Made by a program: the position numbers and the translations under genes. A stretch of 64,000 nucleotides of DNA from Bacteroidota bacterium (GTDB lineage Bacteria; Bacteroidota; Bacteroidia; Cytophagales; Cyclobacteriaceae), in contig JAEZEH010000053.1 in the NCBI GenBank assembly GCA_023417785.1, forward strand, positions 124,001-188,000, in the 5' to 3' direction. Positions within the stretch are counted from its first letter, which is position 1; each line of letters opens with the position of its first letter. Below the pieces are notes generated by a model. The model had not been told where the DNA came from. It ran no database searches and saw nothing but the letters and a program-made list of their open reading frames with translations. Positions 26,465 through 35,884 of the stretch are shown piece after piece.

Positions 26465-28591
26465 ATGAAAGTCTACGACGAAAAACACATCAAGAACGTG
26501 GTTCTGTTGGGTGCGCCCAAGGCCGGCAAGACTTTGCTGGCCGAAGACATGCTGTTTGAAGCCGGTATCATTCACCGGAGAGGATCTATTGATGGAAAGA
26601 ATACCGTTTCCGACTACCACGAGATCGAACAGGAACGCGGGAATTCAGTATTTGCCACTCCGCTCCATACCGAATGGCGAGACTACAAGATAAACATCAT
26701 CGATACGCCAGGCTTTGACGACTTCGTCGGAGAAATGATTTCATCAGCGCGTGTAGCCGATACGTGTGTCATAGTAATTAACGCACAACACGGCGTCGAA
26801 GTCGGCGCAGAGCTGATATGGAATTACATCGACCGATTTAGTAAACCAACGATATTCGCCATTAATCAGGTTGATCACCCCAAAGCAGACTTCGAAGGAA
26901 GCCTCAACAGCCTTAAGGAGCACTTTGGATCGTCCGTCACTCAAATGCAGTATCCGCGAAACTCCGGAGAGGGTTTCAATCAGATCGTCGACTTGCTGAA
27001 AATGGTCATGTATGAGTTTCCGGAGGAAGGCGGAAAGCCGAAAAAGCTGCCCATACCTGCCGAAGAACAGGAAAAGGCAAACAGGCTGCATAATGAGCTC
27101 GTTGAGAAGGCGGCTGAAAATGACGAAGAATTAATGGAAAAATATTTTGAAAAAGGAACTCTCGACGAAGACGAGCTGAGAGAAGGACTTAAACTTGGAA
27201 TGATCCATCATGATGTGTTCCCCGTCTTTTGCATGTCAGCAAGGAAAAATATGGGTAGTGGAAGAATGATGGGCTTCATCGACAATGTCGCACCGTGCCC
27301 CAGGGAAGCAAAGCCGGAAATGACTGTTGAGGGGCAGGAAATAGAATTCGATCCTGAAAAGCCAACGGTGTTATTCATGTTTAAATCACATCTCGAACCA
27401 AACCTCGGCAAACTTTCTTACTTCAAAGTAATCAGCGGCGAGGTGACGCCAAACGCTGAACTGGTCAACAGTCAGACGGGAGCCACGGAGAGGCTTAACC
27501 AACTTTTTATAATGGACGGTAAGACGCGTACACCTGTCGAAAAGCTGGTGGCCGGCGACATTGGCGCCACGCTTAAGCTGAAAGACACCTACACCAACCA
27601 GACTCTCCGCAGCAGAGGGTTCGACGTAACCATACAGCCGATAGAATATCCGGCCCCCCGAATTCGCACGGCGGTGGTCGCTCAGAGCAAAAATGACGAG
27701 GAAAAAATTGGTGAGGTCTTGCAAAAAATCCATCAGGAAGACCCCACCATCGAAGTGCAATTTGCCAAGGAACTGAAACAATTAATCATCTCGGCACAGG
27801 GCGAACTACATCTTTCGGTATGCAAATGGTTTATGGAAAATGTGTACAGGTTACATATTGACTACCAGACGCCGCGCATTTCATATCGTGAGACGATTCG
27901 GAAGCCAGCTATCGCAAGTTATCGTCACAAGAAGCAATCAGGAGGAGCCGGACAGTTCGCCGAAGTTCACATAAAAATCGAACCCTGGTTTGAAGGGATG
28001 CCAGAACCTACCGATTACACCATTCGCGGGAAAGAAGAGATCGACCTGCCGTGGGGAGGTAAACTTGTATTTTACAATTGCATTGTCGGAGGCGTGATTG
28101 ATTTGCGGTTTATACCAAGCATTCAAAAAGGCGTTATGGAAAAAATGGAGGAAGGCCCGATCACCGGTTCCTATGTCCGCGACGTACGCGTAATGGTGTT
28201 CGACGGAAAAATGCACCCGGTCGACTCCAACGACATTTCTTTTAAGATAGCAGGCATGATGGCTTTTAAAGACGCATTTATGCGTGCCGAACCCCAGTTG
28301 CTGGAACCGATTTACGACATCGAAGTTACGACACCTGATGATGTAATGGGTGAAATAATGGGCGACCTGCAAACCAGACGCTCAATCATAATGGGTATCG
28401 ACAGCAAAGGAAGCAGCCAGGTCATCAAAGCCCGGACACCGCTGGCCGAACTTGACCGCTACACCACCTCCCTTCGTTCATTGTCGCAGGGGAGGGCGAG
28501 CTTTTCGCAGCAGTTCGCGGAATTCGCGGCGGTACCGTTTGAGGTTCAACAAAAGCTGGCCAGGCAATTACACGAACTGGAATTGGCTTAG
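26465..28591 (+). CDS. Elongation factor G paralogue with non-canonical G domain
   Basis: 708-residue translational GTPase-like protein with the EF-G domain order. G1 GAPKAGKT (16-23) is intact. G2 is ERGNSV (57-62) instead of ERGITI. G3 is DTPGFDDF (80-87), with phenylalanine 84 where EF-G has the catalytic histidine. G4 is NQVD (134-137) instead of NKMD. The later domains keep EF-G features (for example the TGSYVRDVRV segment). An EF-G paralogue that works without GTP hydrolysis is known in Bacteroides; this protein may be of that kind. No ribosomal genes are adjacent, so it is not the main EF-G of a str operon. Confidence 0.88.
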   Translation: MKVYDEKHIKNVVLLGAPKAGKTLLAEDMLFEAGIIHRRGSIDGKNTVSDYHEIEQERGNSVFATPLHTEWRDYKINIIDTPGFDDFVGEMISSARVADTCVIVINAQHGVEVGAELIWNYIDRFSKPTIFAINQVDHPKADFEGSLNSLKEHFGSSVTQMQYPRNSGEGFNQIVDLLKMVMYEFPEEGGKPKKLPIPAEEQEKANRLHNELVEKAAENDEELMEKYFEKGTLDEDELREGLKLGMIHHDVFPVFCMSARKNMGSGRMMGFIDNVAPCPREAKPEMTVEGQEIEFDPEKPTVLFMFKSHLEPNLGKLSYFKVISGEVTPNAELVNSQTGATERLNQLFIMDGKTRTPVEKLVAGDIGATLKLKDTYTNQTLRSRGFDVTIQPIEYPAPRIRTAVVAQSKNDEEKIGEVLQKIHQEDPTIEVQFAKELKQLIISAQGELHLSVCKWFMENVYRLHIDYQTPRISYRETIRKPAIASYRHKKQSGGAGQFAEVHIKIEPWFEGMPEPTDYTIRGKEEIDLPWGGKLVFYNCIVGGVIDLRFIPSIQKGVMEKMEEGPITGSYVRDVRVMVFDGKMHPVDSNDISFKIAGMMAFKDAFMRAEPQLLEPIYDIEVTTPDDVMGEIMGDLQTRRSIIMGIDSKGSSQVIKARTPLAELDRYTTSLRSLSQGRASFSQQFAEFAAVPFEVQQKLARQLHELELA

Positions 28592-28608
28592 CACACTGCA
28601 CACACCAG

Positions 28609-28638
28609 GGGCGTTCCAAATTCGGGATGCCCTTTTTT
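28609..28638 (+). terminator. Terminator after the EF-G-like gene
   Basis: GGGCGTTCC / GGGATGCCC form a 9-bp stem with two G-U pairs and a six-base loop, followed by six T. It lies 17 bp beyond the stop codon. Confidence 0.8.
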
Positions 28639-28759
28639 ACTGGCCGTATTCTGTTTTTTTGCAGAACCTAATAAAAAACTTCCTAAAAAGCTCGTTCTAA
28701 CGTTTGAGGCCATTGTTCCAGAACCTTCTTTTTTTAGTTTTGTTATAAAGGGAATCTGC

Positions 28760-29554
28760 GTGAGCAATGCCATTGTTATAATACCAACGTATAAGGAGCG
28801 CGAAAATATCCGCGCTATAATTGATACGGTCTTTGGCCTTCCGAAAGATTTCCATATTCTCATCGTTGACGACAGTTCTCCCGACGGCACCGCCGAAATT
28901 GTCGAAGAGCTACAGCTTGTTTACAACACGCCATCAGAAACGAAACTTCATATCCTTAAGCGGCCAGGGAAACTCGGTTTGGGTACTGCTTATATTACCG
29001 GTTTCAAATATGCTATCCAGGCAGGATACGACTTCATCCTGGAGATGGATGCAGACTTTTCTCACGATCCCAAGGACCTCGTTAGTCTTTATCTGCAATG
29101 TTCTGAGTATGGCAGCGATGTGTCAATCGGCTCACGATACGCCACCGGTGTTAACGTCGTGAACTGGCCCATAGGAAGGGTGTTGTTATCTTATTTTGCA
29201 AGCAGCTATGTGCGACTCGTTACCAGCATTCCGATCCGTGATACGACAGCAGGTTTCGTCTGTTATCGCCGCAAGGTTTTGGAAACAATTCCTCTGGATG
29301 AGATCAAATTTGTGGGCTATGCATTTCAGATTGAGATGAAATTCCTTGCGTGGAAATTCGGATTTCAACTAACGGAGGTTCCGATCATCTTTACCGACCG
29401 CACCAGGGGCGAATCAAAGATGTCGCCGGGAATTTTTAAAGAAGCGTTCTTTGGCGTTCTACAGATGACAATACAAAGCTGGTTTAAGAAGTATATACCG
29501 GGGATGACATCGCAAACCCCGGGAATAACATCTCAAACCAGCTCAGTTAATTAA
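28760..29554 (+). CDS. GT2 glycosyltransferase, dolichol/polyprenol-phosphate mannosyltransferase-like
   Basis: 264 residues starting at GTG 28760. The GT-A fold is shown by VIIPTYKERENI, VDDSSPDGT and the metal-binding DAD in LEMDADFSHDP. This is the DPM1 type that passes a sugar from a nucleotide donor to a polyprenyl phosphate. It has no C-terminal GtrA-like spans, so it is probably membrane-associated rather than integral. The product may feed lipid-linked glycosylation. It converges with the hypothetical gene at 29560, leaving 5 bp. Confidence 0.9.
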   Translation: MSNAIVIIPTYKERENIRAIIDTVFGLPKDFHILIVDDSSPDGTAEIVEELQLVYNTPSETKLHILKRPGKLGLGTAYITGFKYAIQAGYDFILEMDADFSHDPKDLVSLYLQCSEYGSDVSIGSRYATGVNVVNWPIGRVLLSYFASSYVRLVTSIPIRDTTAGFVCYRRKVLETIPLDEIKFVGYAFQIEMKFLAWKFGFQLTEVPIIFTDRTRGESKMSPGIFKEAFFGVLQMTIQSWFKKYIPGMTSQTPGITSQTSSVN

Positions 29555-29559
29555 ATCGA

Positions 29560-30117
29560 TTAAACCTCAAGGCCAACAAAGGAGATTGGCCCGACGTGCG
29601 ATTTCACCAGTTCAAGATCCGGATCTGTAATCTCCACTTCGTAACCATCCTCTTTGAGCATATTGAGGATATCTTCAGCGGCTTCGCGCTGTTTGTAAAT
29701 GTGATAATCTTCGCGGGCAAAAACAGGATAACGACCTAACTTCTGTTCGCGATCAACAAAGTTGAAACCGCATAAAAACAGCTTGCTTCCCGCATGCTGA
29801 ATGCGATACAAGGGCATTTGTGGATACGACTGTAACCACTCTACAACGTCCTCACGGGTTCCCTGAACAATTTCCGTCAACTTAAAAATCTTCATGACTT
29901 CGCCTTGATTCGGTTTGTCAAGTAAGCGAAGGTCAAAGTTGTGAACATAAGCCGACAACCCCACACAACCACATAATACCATTAGTGGATTTTGAGCGTC
30001 ACCATGCAAACGCACATCAAGATTCTTAGCATTAAAAAATGCCTGTAACCTGCGATTCCGTTTCTGGATCGTTGGCGTCAGGTCTGGCCTGACTGGATTC
30101 TTAAATTTTAACTGCAT
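29560..30117 (-). CDS. Conserved-looking hypothetical protein
   Basis: 185 residues from the ATG at 30117; the frame opens two codons earlier at a TTG. There is no signal peptide or membrane span. The sequence is a mixed alpha/beta soluble protein, with a possible sugar- or nucleotide-type patch CGCVGLSAYVHNFDL and a C-terminal acidic stretch. I do not recognise a family. It is tail-to-tail with the glycosyltransferase and about 100 bp downstream of the permease gene on the same strand. Confidence 0.6.
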   Translation of the reverse strand: MQLKFKNPVRPDLTPTIQKRNRRLQAFFNAKNLDVRLHGDAQNPLMVLCGCVGLSAYVHNFDLRLLDKPNQGEVMKIFKLTEIVQGTREDVVEWLQSYPQMPLYRIQHAGSKLFLCGFNFVDREQKLGRYPVFAREDYHIYKQREAAEDILNMLKEDGYEVEITDPDLELVKSHVGPISFVGLEV

Positions 30118-30216
30118 AACCAAAAAACATTTCGCTATAAGGTGGGCTCCTTACGCCACAAAAGTATTAAATATAATTGAAGTTTGAACGCCAAAACGTT
30201 GAAATACTTCCGACAC

Positions 30217-31539
30217 TTAATCAAAACGAAGCGCTTTTATCGGATTCACGCTGGCAATAATCATCGTTGGCAACATCAGTACAACTGTAACGACAACAAA
30301 CATTAATATGTTTAACAAAATTACAATTTCCCAGTTCCAGCTTACGGGGACAAAACTCATGTAATAATCCTGGGGATTCAGTTTTACAATCCGAAGCCGA
30401 TCCTGTAGGAAACATATACCCAGCCCCAGAAGATTTCCGAAGAATAAACCGCGCGTAATCAAACGTACGCCGTTAAACACGAAAATAGACCGAATAGTTT
30501 GGTTTCCTGCGCCTAATGCCTTTAATAACCCTATCATTTGCGTTCGGTCCATCACCAGGATCAGGATAATCGATATCATATTCACCGAGATAACCGTAAG
30601 GATAATAATTAACAGGATGTTTACCTGCCTACTCAACAGATTCAGCCAGTCAAAAACCTGAATATAACGGTCACTTACCCGCTCGATGTTGAGATCGTAG
30701 TCCATTCTTTCACCGATTGCGACGATACCATCATCGATCAACGCCGGCTCATTTATAGTGGGAATTAACCGTTTAAAAAAATTCTCTTTGTGTTCAGAAT
30801 ACACATCCTCATCGAGGAACGTCTTCACACTCCTCGCGCCTCCCCTGCCCACATTGAGAAAGACCTCCAATCCTCCCGCCAGACTGTCGGACCAGTCGTT
30901 CAAACGTTGTATCATCCGGATGTCAGTTAGAATGACCCGGCTGTCAAAGTATTCCGAAAGATTTGTTTCATAAATTCCTGTAACTGTAAGACGGCGGTAC
31001 CGCGGCGGGTTCTGAAAGAAATGAACCATAATGCTTCCGCCGACTCCGGCATTAAGTTTATCCGCAATCGCCTTACTGATCACTACCTGGTTTGCATATC
31101 CGGAGTCGGGAAGCGCGAAAAAACTTCCCTCCAGCATATTTGGAGCAAACCGATTGACATCAAAACTCTTTCCCACTCCTTTCACCACCACGCCCAGGAC
31201 TTCATCGTCGGTTTTCACAAGTCCCGGCTTGTGGGCATACTCCTGAACATGTTCTACAAAAGGGTAATCGTGAAGGTTGTCATAAAGGTCAATGCGAAAA
31301 TTCATCGGTCGTTCCTCCGGCGAATTGTTCATGGAGAACTTGGTGATGAGGAGGTGTCCGCTAAATCCGAATATTTTGTTCTTTACCGTATTCTGAAAAC
31401 CCTTCATGACGAGAAAAGAAACGATGGCTGCACCCAGCCCCACACTGATGCTCACAATGGCAATTTTGTGAATGGTAGCCGAGAAACCAGTCTTGTGGTC
31501 CCGATTGATTCTTTTTGAAATGAAATACGAAAGGTTCAA
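30217..31539 (-). CDS. LolC/E-type (FtsX/MacB family) ABC permease
   Basis: About 440 residues from a TTG at 31539. This start gives NLSYFISKRI, the usual N-terminus of LolC/E proteins. An ATG at 31590 is possible but leaves only 22 bp to the divergent gene. Layout: one N-terminal span, a large periplasmic domain (about 60-270), then three spans in the FtsX-domain region that ends in NPIKALRFD. The family releases lipoproteins or exports molecules with a separate ATPase; no ATPase is adjacent. Confidence 0.85.
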   Translation of the reverse strand: MNLSYFISKRINRDHKTGFSATIHKIAIVSISVGLGAAIVSFLVMKGFQNTVKNKIFGFSGHLLITKFSMNNSPEERPMNFRIDLYDNLHDYPFVEHVQEYAHKPGLVKTDDEVLGVVVKGVGKSFDVNRFAPNMLEGSFFALPDSGYANQVVISKAIADKLNAGVGGSIMVHFFQNPPRYRRLTVTGIYETNLSEYFDSRVILTDIRMIQRLNDWSDSLAGGLEVFLNVGRGGARSVKTFLDEDVYSEHKENFFKRLIPTINEPALIDDGIVAIGERMDYDLNIERVSDRYIQVFDWLNLLSRQVNILLIIILTVISVNMISIILILVMDRTQMIGLLKALGAGNQTIRSIFVFNGVRLITRGLFFGNLLGLGICFLQDRLRIVKLNPQDYYMSFVPVSWNWEIVILLNILMFVVVTVVLMLPTMIIASVNPIKALRFD

Positions 31540-31593
31540 TGTTATTGCTAACTTTTCGGCGTTAGTGCACTGTGCAAAATAAGATAACATTTG

Positions 31594-31603
31594 TGTCCGG
31601 ACA
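31594..31603. repeat. 10-bp palindrome between divergent starts
   Basis: TGTCCGGACA is a perfect 10-bp palindrome in the short space between the permease and NamZ genes. It could be an operator for a dimeric regulator, but one short palindrome is weak evidence. Confidence 0.3.
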
Positions 31604-31612
31604 AATGCGACA

Positions 31613-32869
31613 ATGAAACCCGATAACATTAACCGAATTATGGTGTCAATCAGGCTGATTCTATTCACTGGTCTCTTTTTCCTCCATTGGAGCTGCAGGC
31701 CGCAATCATCCGGCAAAAGCAATGCCGTCTCCCCCGGCCCCGAAAGCGCGGCAATCCAGCCTAATAGGCTTCTGACGGGTGCCGAACAACTTGACTTGTA
31801 CTTGCCTCATATCCGTCAGAAGTCTGTTGCGCTTCTGGTAAACCACACCGCTCTGGTGGGCAATACTCATTTGGCCGACACCTTGCTAAAACAGGGAATC
31901 AACGTGAAAAAGATATTCGGGCCGGAACATGGCTTTCGTGGAAACGCTGCTGATGGCGAGGTCGTAAAAAACGGCGTCGACACCAAAACCGGACTGCCGG
32001 TGATTTCGCTCTACGGTAAAAACAAAAAGCCTACGAATGAGCAGTTGGCGGATGTTGACGTAATCATTTTTGATATCCAGGATGTGGGCACTCGTTTCTA
32101 TACCTATATCAGCACGCTTCATTATTTGATGGAGGCGGCGGCGGAGAACAAAAAACACGTTGTCATCCTGGACCGGCCAAATCCACATGGCAGCTACGTT
32201 GACGGGCCGATGCTGCAGCCCGAACACAGATCGTTCGTAGGAATGCACCCCATCCCGGTCGTTCATGGCCTGACAGTGGGAGAACTCGGCAAAATGATCA
32301 ACAGTGAAGGTTGGCTGGCCGGCGGGAAGCGCTGCGAGCTCACGGTGATACCAATGAAAAGCTGGACCCACCAGGATGAGTATCTTTTGCCTGTTTACCC
32401 CTCGCCAAATCTTCCCAACAATCAGGCAATTCGCCTATACCCATCGTTGTGTTTCTTTGAAGGCACCGCTATAAGCGTTGGTCGCGGAACCGGCATGCCA
32501 TTTCAGGTGCTCGGCAATCCCCACCTGAAAGGATTTTCCTTTTCGTTTACGCCAATTACCATCAAGGGAGTGGCCGTTAATCCGCTTCACGAAAACAAGG
32601 TGTGTTATGGTGTTGACCTGAGAAACGCAAGAACTGATAAACAGATTGATCTTTCATACCTGATAGAAATGTACAACGCTTATCCTGACAAGGATAACTT
32701 TTTTACAAATCCTTTCGACAAGAATTATATCGACAAACTTGCGGGGACAACACAACTAAAGGAGCAGATCAGAAAAGGCCTGTCTGAACAGGAGATCCGG
32801 GATTCCTGGAAGGAAGATCTTGACAAGTACAAAACCCTGCGAAAAAAGTATCTGCTGTATGCCGAGTAG
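31613..32869 (+). CDS. DUF1343 exo-beta-N-acetylmuramidase (NamZ-like)
   Basis: 418 residues, with a possible alternative start at the internal ATG 31640. An N-terminal lipoprotein signal ends in HWSC. The DUF1343 core is plain: FGPEHGFRG, IIFDIQDVGTRFYTY and ILDRPNPHG, then YPSPNLPNNQAIRLYPSLCFFEG. Characterised members remove terminal N-acetylmuramic acid from peptidoglycan fragments, so this is a peptidoglycan-recycling enzyme on the cell surface or in the periplasm. Its end overlaps the nth start by 11 bp. Confidence 0.9.
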   Translation: MKPDNINRIMVSIRLILFTGLFFLHWSCRPQSSGKSNAVSPGPESAAIQPNRLLTGAEQLDLYLPHIRQKSVALLVNHTALVGNTHLADTLLKQGINVKKIFGPEHGFRGNAADGEVVKNGVDTKTGLPVISLYGKNKKPTNEQLADVDVIIFDIQDVGTRFYTYISTLHYLMEAAAENKKHVVILDRPNPHGSYVDGPMLQPEHRSFVGMHPIPVVHGLTVGELGKMINSEGWLAGGKRCELTVIPMKSWTHQDEYLLPVYPSPNLPNNQAIRLYPSLCFFEGTAISVGRGTGMPFQVLGNPHLKGFSFSFTPITIKGVAVNPLHENKVCYGVDLRNARTDKQIDLSYLIEMYNAYPDKDNFFTNPFDKNYIDKLAGTTQLKEQIRKGLSEQEIRDSWKEDLDKYKTLRKKYLLYAE

Positions 32870-33515
32870 CAAGCCAAAGCCAGGAAAAGCGGACAAAGTA
32901 AAAGATATCATTCGCATACTGGAAGAACTGTATCCCGATCCGCCGATACCGCTGGATCACGCGGATGCGTATACCCTTTTAATATCTGTCCTTCTGTCGG
33001 CGCAATGCACCGACGAAAGAGTGAACAAGACAACCCCTACGCTATTTGCCAGGGCAGATAATCCCTATGACATGGTGAAAATGAGCCCGGAAGAAATTCG
33101 CGAGATCATTAAGCCTTGTGGGCTTTCGCCGATGAAGAGCAAGGGCATACACGGGCTTTCCCGGATTTTGATTGATCAATATAACGGCGAAGTTCCCGAT
33201 ACCTTCGAAGCACTCGAAGCGCTTCCTGCTGTGGGGCATAAAACAGCGTCGGTGGTAATGACACAATGGTTTAAGAAACCTGCCTTCCCGGTCGACACAC
33301 ATATTCACCGTCTGGCGTATCGCTGGGGTCTGACCAATGGCAAGAGCGTGGAACAAACGGAAAAAGATTTGAAACGTCTTATACCGAGGGAGAAATGGAA
33401 CAAGATTCACCTGCAGATTATCTATTTCGGCAGGCAGTATTGTCCTGCCCGCGGCCATGTTTGGGAGAACTGCCCCATTTGTTCAAAATACCTCCGGCGG
33501 GATCTGCGTACATGA
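32859..33515 (+). CDS. nth: Endonuclease III with atypical iron-sulfur loop
   Basis: 218 residues from the ATG at 32859; the frame opens earlier inside NamZ. This base-excision glycosylase/AP lyase has a helix-hairpin-helix, LPAVGHKTA (122-130), with catalytic K128, and the catalytic aspartate D146 in VDTHIH. The cluster loop near the end has only three cysteines: C195, C205 and C208. The usual family pattern has four (spacing 6-2-5). So the Fe-S cluster is probably missing or different. The gene overlaps NamZ by 11 bp. Confidence 0.92.
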   Translation: MPSSKPKPGKADKVKDIIRILEELYPDPPIPLDHADAYTLLISVLLSAQCTDERVNKTTPTLFARADNPYDMVKMSPEEIREIIKPCGLSPMKSKGIHGLSRILIDQYNGEVPDTFEALEALPAVGHKTASVVMTQWFKKPAFPVDTHIHRLAYRWGLTNGKSVEQTEKDLKRLIPREKWNKIHLQIIYFGRQYCPARGHVWENCPICSKYLRRDLRT

Positions 33516-33579
33516 CCTGCTGCCATCGATTCGGAAAAAGCCTTGATTTAATTACATAAAACGTAATTTGCGCAGGGAT

Positions 33580-34509
33580 ATGAATACATTGAAAGTAATT
33601 TTTATGGGGACGCCTGATTTTGCAGTGCCATCCCTGGAAATACTCCTGAAGAACAATATCAATGTCGTTGCGGTAGTCACCGCGCCCGACAAGCCGCAGG
33701 GCAGAGGCCGGAAAGTACAATTATCGCCGGTGAAGCAGTGCGCGCTTAAAAATGGTATTACGGTACTACAGCCGACCAATCTGAAACATCCGGAGTTCCT
33801 GAACCGCCTTGATGAGATTGGTGCAAACTTACAAATTGTAGTCGCCTTCCGGATGCTACCCGAAGTAGTCTGGTCAAGACCCGGCTTCGGAACATTCAAT
33901 CTCCATGCTTCGCTGCTGCCTCAGTATCGCGGTGCAGCGCCAATAAACTGGGCTATTATCAACGGCGAGACAGAAACAGGAGTGACTACCTTTTTTCTAA
34001 CCCATCAGATCGATACCGGAAATATCATTTTCCAGGAGAAAGAGTTGATCTCGGAATCCGACAATGCCGGGATGCTCCACGACAGGCTTATGGTCCGCGG
34101 AGCCGAGCTCGTATTGAAGACCGTTAAGGCAATTGAAACCGGCCAATGCCAGGCTATCCCGCAGATAGCATCCGGGGATTTGAAGCATGCCCCCAAGATT
34201 TTCAAGGAAACATGCGAAATCAACTGGAATCAACCCGCCCAAACGGTCCGTGACTTTATACGCGGACTCAGCCCACATCCCGGGGCGTGGACTTCCATAC
34301 ATGGTCGCATTTATAAAATTTTCGATGGCAAGATTCTGGCGCTTGAAGATGAGGAAGCCCCCGACTTCGAACAAGGTAAATTCAAAACCGACAATGAGGA
34401 TTATCTCTGGTTCAAAACAGAAGATGAGGTATTTTCAGTCACGCGACTTCAGCCTGAAGGAAAGAAACAAATGGATGTCAAGGATTTCTTTCGTGGCAAT
34501 AAATTGTAA
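33580..34509 (+). CDS. fmt: Methionyl-tRNA formyltransferase
   Basis: 309 residues from the ATG at 33580, which has an AGGG a few bases upstream; a TTG 12 bp earlier is less likely. It transfers a formyl group from 10-formyltetrahydrofolate to initiator Met-tRNA. The start MGTPDFAVPSLEIL and the substrate segment NLHASLLPQYRGAAPINWA are typical. The C-terminal domain begins near residue 205. It lies in a run with nth, folA and a dehydrogenase. The folate link with folA is notable. Confidence 0.97.
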   Translation: MNTLKVIFMGTPDFAVPSLEILLKNNINVVAVVTAPDKPQGRGRKVQLSPVKQCALKNGITVLQPTNLKHPEFLNRLDEIGANLQIVVAFRMLPEVVWSRPGFGTFNLHASLLPQYRGAAPINWAIINGETETGVTTFFLTHQIDTGNIIFQEKELISESDNAGMLHDRLMVRGAELVLKTVKAIETGQCQAIPQIASGDLKHAPKIFKETCEINWNQPAQTVRDFIRGLSPHPGAWTSIHGRIYKIFDGKILALEDEEAPDFEQGKFKTDNEDYLWFKTEDEVFSVTRLQPEGKKQMDVKDFFRGNKL

Positions 34510-34540
34510 GGCGTAAGGCACAGATAATAATTATAAAAGC

Positions 34541-35044
34541 ATGAAGATATCTCTCGTAGCGGCCGTTGCAGAAAACGGAGTGATTGGAAAAGATAATGAC
34601 CTCCCCTGGCGGCTTCCGGATGATATGAAGTTCTTCATGGAGAAAACCAGGGGCCACCACGTTATCATGGGAAGGAAGAACTATGAATCTCTTCCGGAAA
34701 AGTACAGACCACTTGCCAATCGAACCAATATCGTAATTACACGTCGGACGGATTATGTTGCACCTGGTTGCACCGTACTTCACAGTATTGGGGATGCTTT
34801 CAATATTTCCGAAGCCAACGGAGAAGAAGAGGCCATGGTGATCGGAGGAGCCGATATCTATAAGCTCGCTCTACCGCGGGCGCACCGTCTTTACATCACC
34901 GAAATAAAAGCTGTGGTGACCGGAGATATTTACTTTCCCGAATTCGATAAGAGTCAATGGCGGGAGGTTTCGCGGGTTCCGCATGGAAAGGATGATCGGC
35001 ACGCCTACGCCTTCGACTTTGTTCTTTATGAAAGGAATCCGTGA
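34541..35044 (+). CDS. folA: Dihydrofolate reductase
   Basis: 167 residues. Reduces dihydrofolate with NADPH and is the target of trimethoprim. The N-terminal loop reads AAVAENGVIGKDNDLPW, and the FFMEKTRGHHVIMGRKNYES and MVIGGADIYKLAL segments match the family. It follows fmt by 31 bp, and its stop overlaps the next gene's GTG start by four bases. Fmt needs a folate cofactor, so the two sit together sensibly. Confidence 0.97.
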   Translation: MKISLVAAVAENGVIGKDNDLPWRLPDDMKFFMEKTRGHHVIMGRKNYESLPEKYRPLANRTNIVITRRTDYVAPGCTVLHSIGDAFNISEANGEEEAMVIGGADIYKLALPRAHRLYITEIKAVVTGDIYFPEFDKSQWREVSRVPHGKDDRHAYAFDFVLYERNP

Positions 35045-35871
35045 TATCCTCAAAACCTGGTATGACTTCAGTTAATGGTAAAGTAATCTGGCTCACCGGA
35101 GCATCATCAGGCATCGGGGAAGCTTTGGCATATGAACTTGCAAGAAAAGGCGCCAGGCTGATTCTATCGGCACGCCGGAAAGATGAACTCGATCGCGTAA
35201 AAGGAAATTGCCCGCGGGAAAATCAGGCCGATATCCGAATTCTGCCACTTGATCTCACGCAATCTTCAACGCTAAAGCTATGCGCAGATGCGGCAGTCCA
35301 GCTTTTTGGAAATGTCGACATCCTTATTAATAACGGCGGAATCAGTCAGCGTAGCTTTGCCAAAGATACGTTGATTGACGTTGACCGGAAAATTATGGAA
35401 GTGAACTTCTTTGGTACGATAGCTCTAACGAAATATTTGCTTCCGCATTTTCTGCACCGTAAAAGCGGACATTATGTTACAGTGTCGTCGGTTACCGGTA
35501 TTTTCGGCACGCCATTCAGGTCGACCTATGCAGCGTCGAAACACGCCCTTCATGGATTCTTCGATTCCCTTCGGGCCGAACTCTATAAAGATGTCGGCGA
35601 GGCGATAACTGTAACAATGATATGTCCGGGATTTATACATACGCCAATCACCCTTTCTGCGGTAACCGGAGATGGATCGCCTCTTGGCAAAATGGACGAG
35701 GCTCAGTATAAGGGGAAATCCCCAAAATGGTGTGCGGAAAAGATTGTTATCGCTATCGAGAAGAAAAAGGAAGAAGTCTACATTGGTGGTAAAGAGGTTT
35801 ACGGCGTGCGTTTCAAAAGGCTGTTTCCAAAGTTATTCTCCAAATATATCCGAAACGCGGCAGTTCGCTGA
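35041..35871 (+). CDS. Short-chain dehydrogenase/reductase
   Basis: 276 residues from GTG 35041, which overlaps the folA stop; an ATG at 35062 (MTSVNGKVIWLTG) is an equally fair start. NAD(P)-binding LTGASSGIGEAL, INNGGIS and the catalytic Ser in VSSVTG with YAASK (Tyr/Lys) are present. The substrate is unknown; the family includes lipid and sugar oxidoreductases. It is the last gene of the NamZ-to-SDR run, converging with hflX. Confidence 0.92.
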   Translation: MISSKPGMTSVNGKVIWLTGASSGIGEALAYELARKGARLILSARRKDELDRVKGNCPRENQADIRILPLDLTQSSTLKLCADAAVQLFGNVDILINNGGISQRSFAKDTLIDVDRKIMEVNFFGTIALTKYLLPHFLHRKSGHYVTVSSVTGIFGTPFRSTYAASKHALHGFFDSLRAELYKDVGEAITVTMICPGFIHTPITLSAVTGDGSPLGKMDEAQYKGKSPKWCAEKIVIAIEKKKEEVYIGGKEVYGVRFKRLFPKLFSKYIRNAAVR

Positions 35872-35884
35872 TCATACAGTACGT

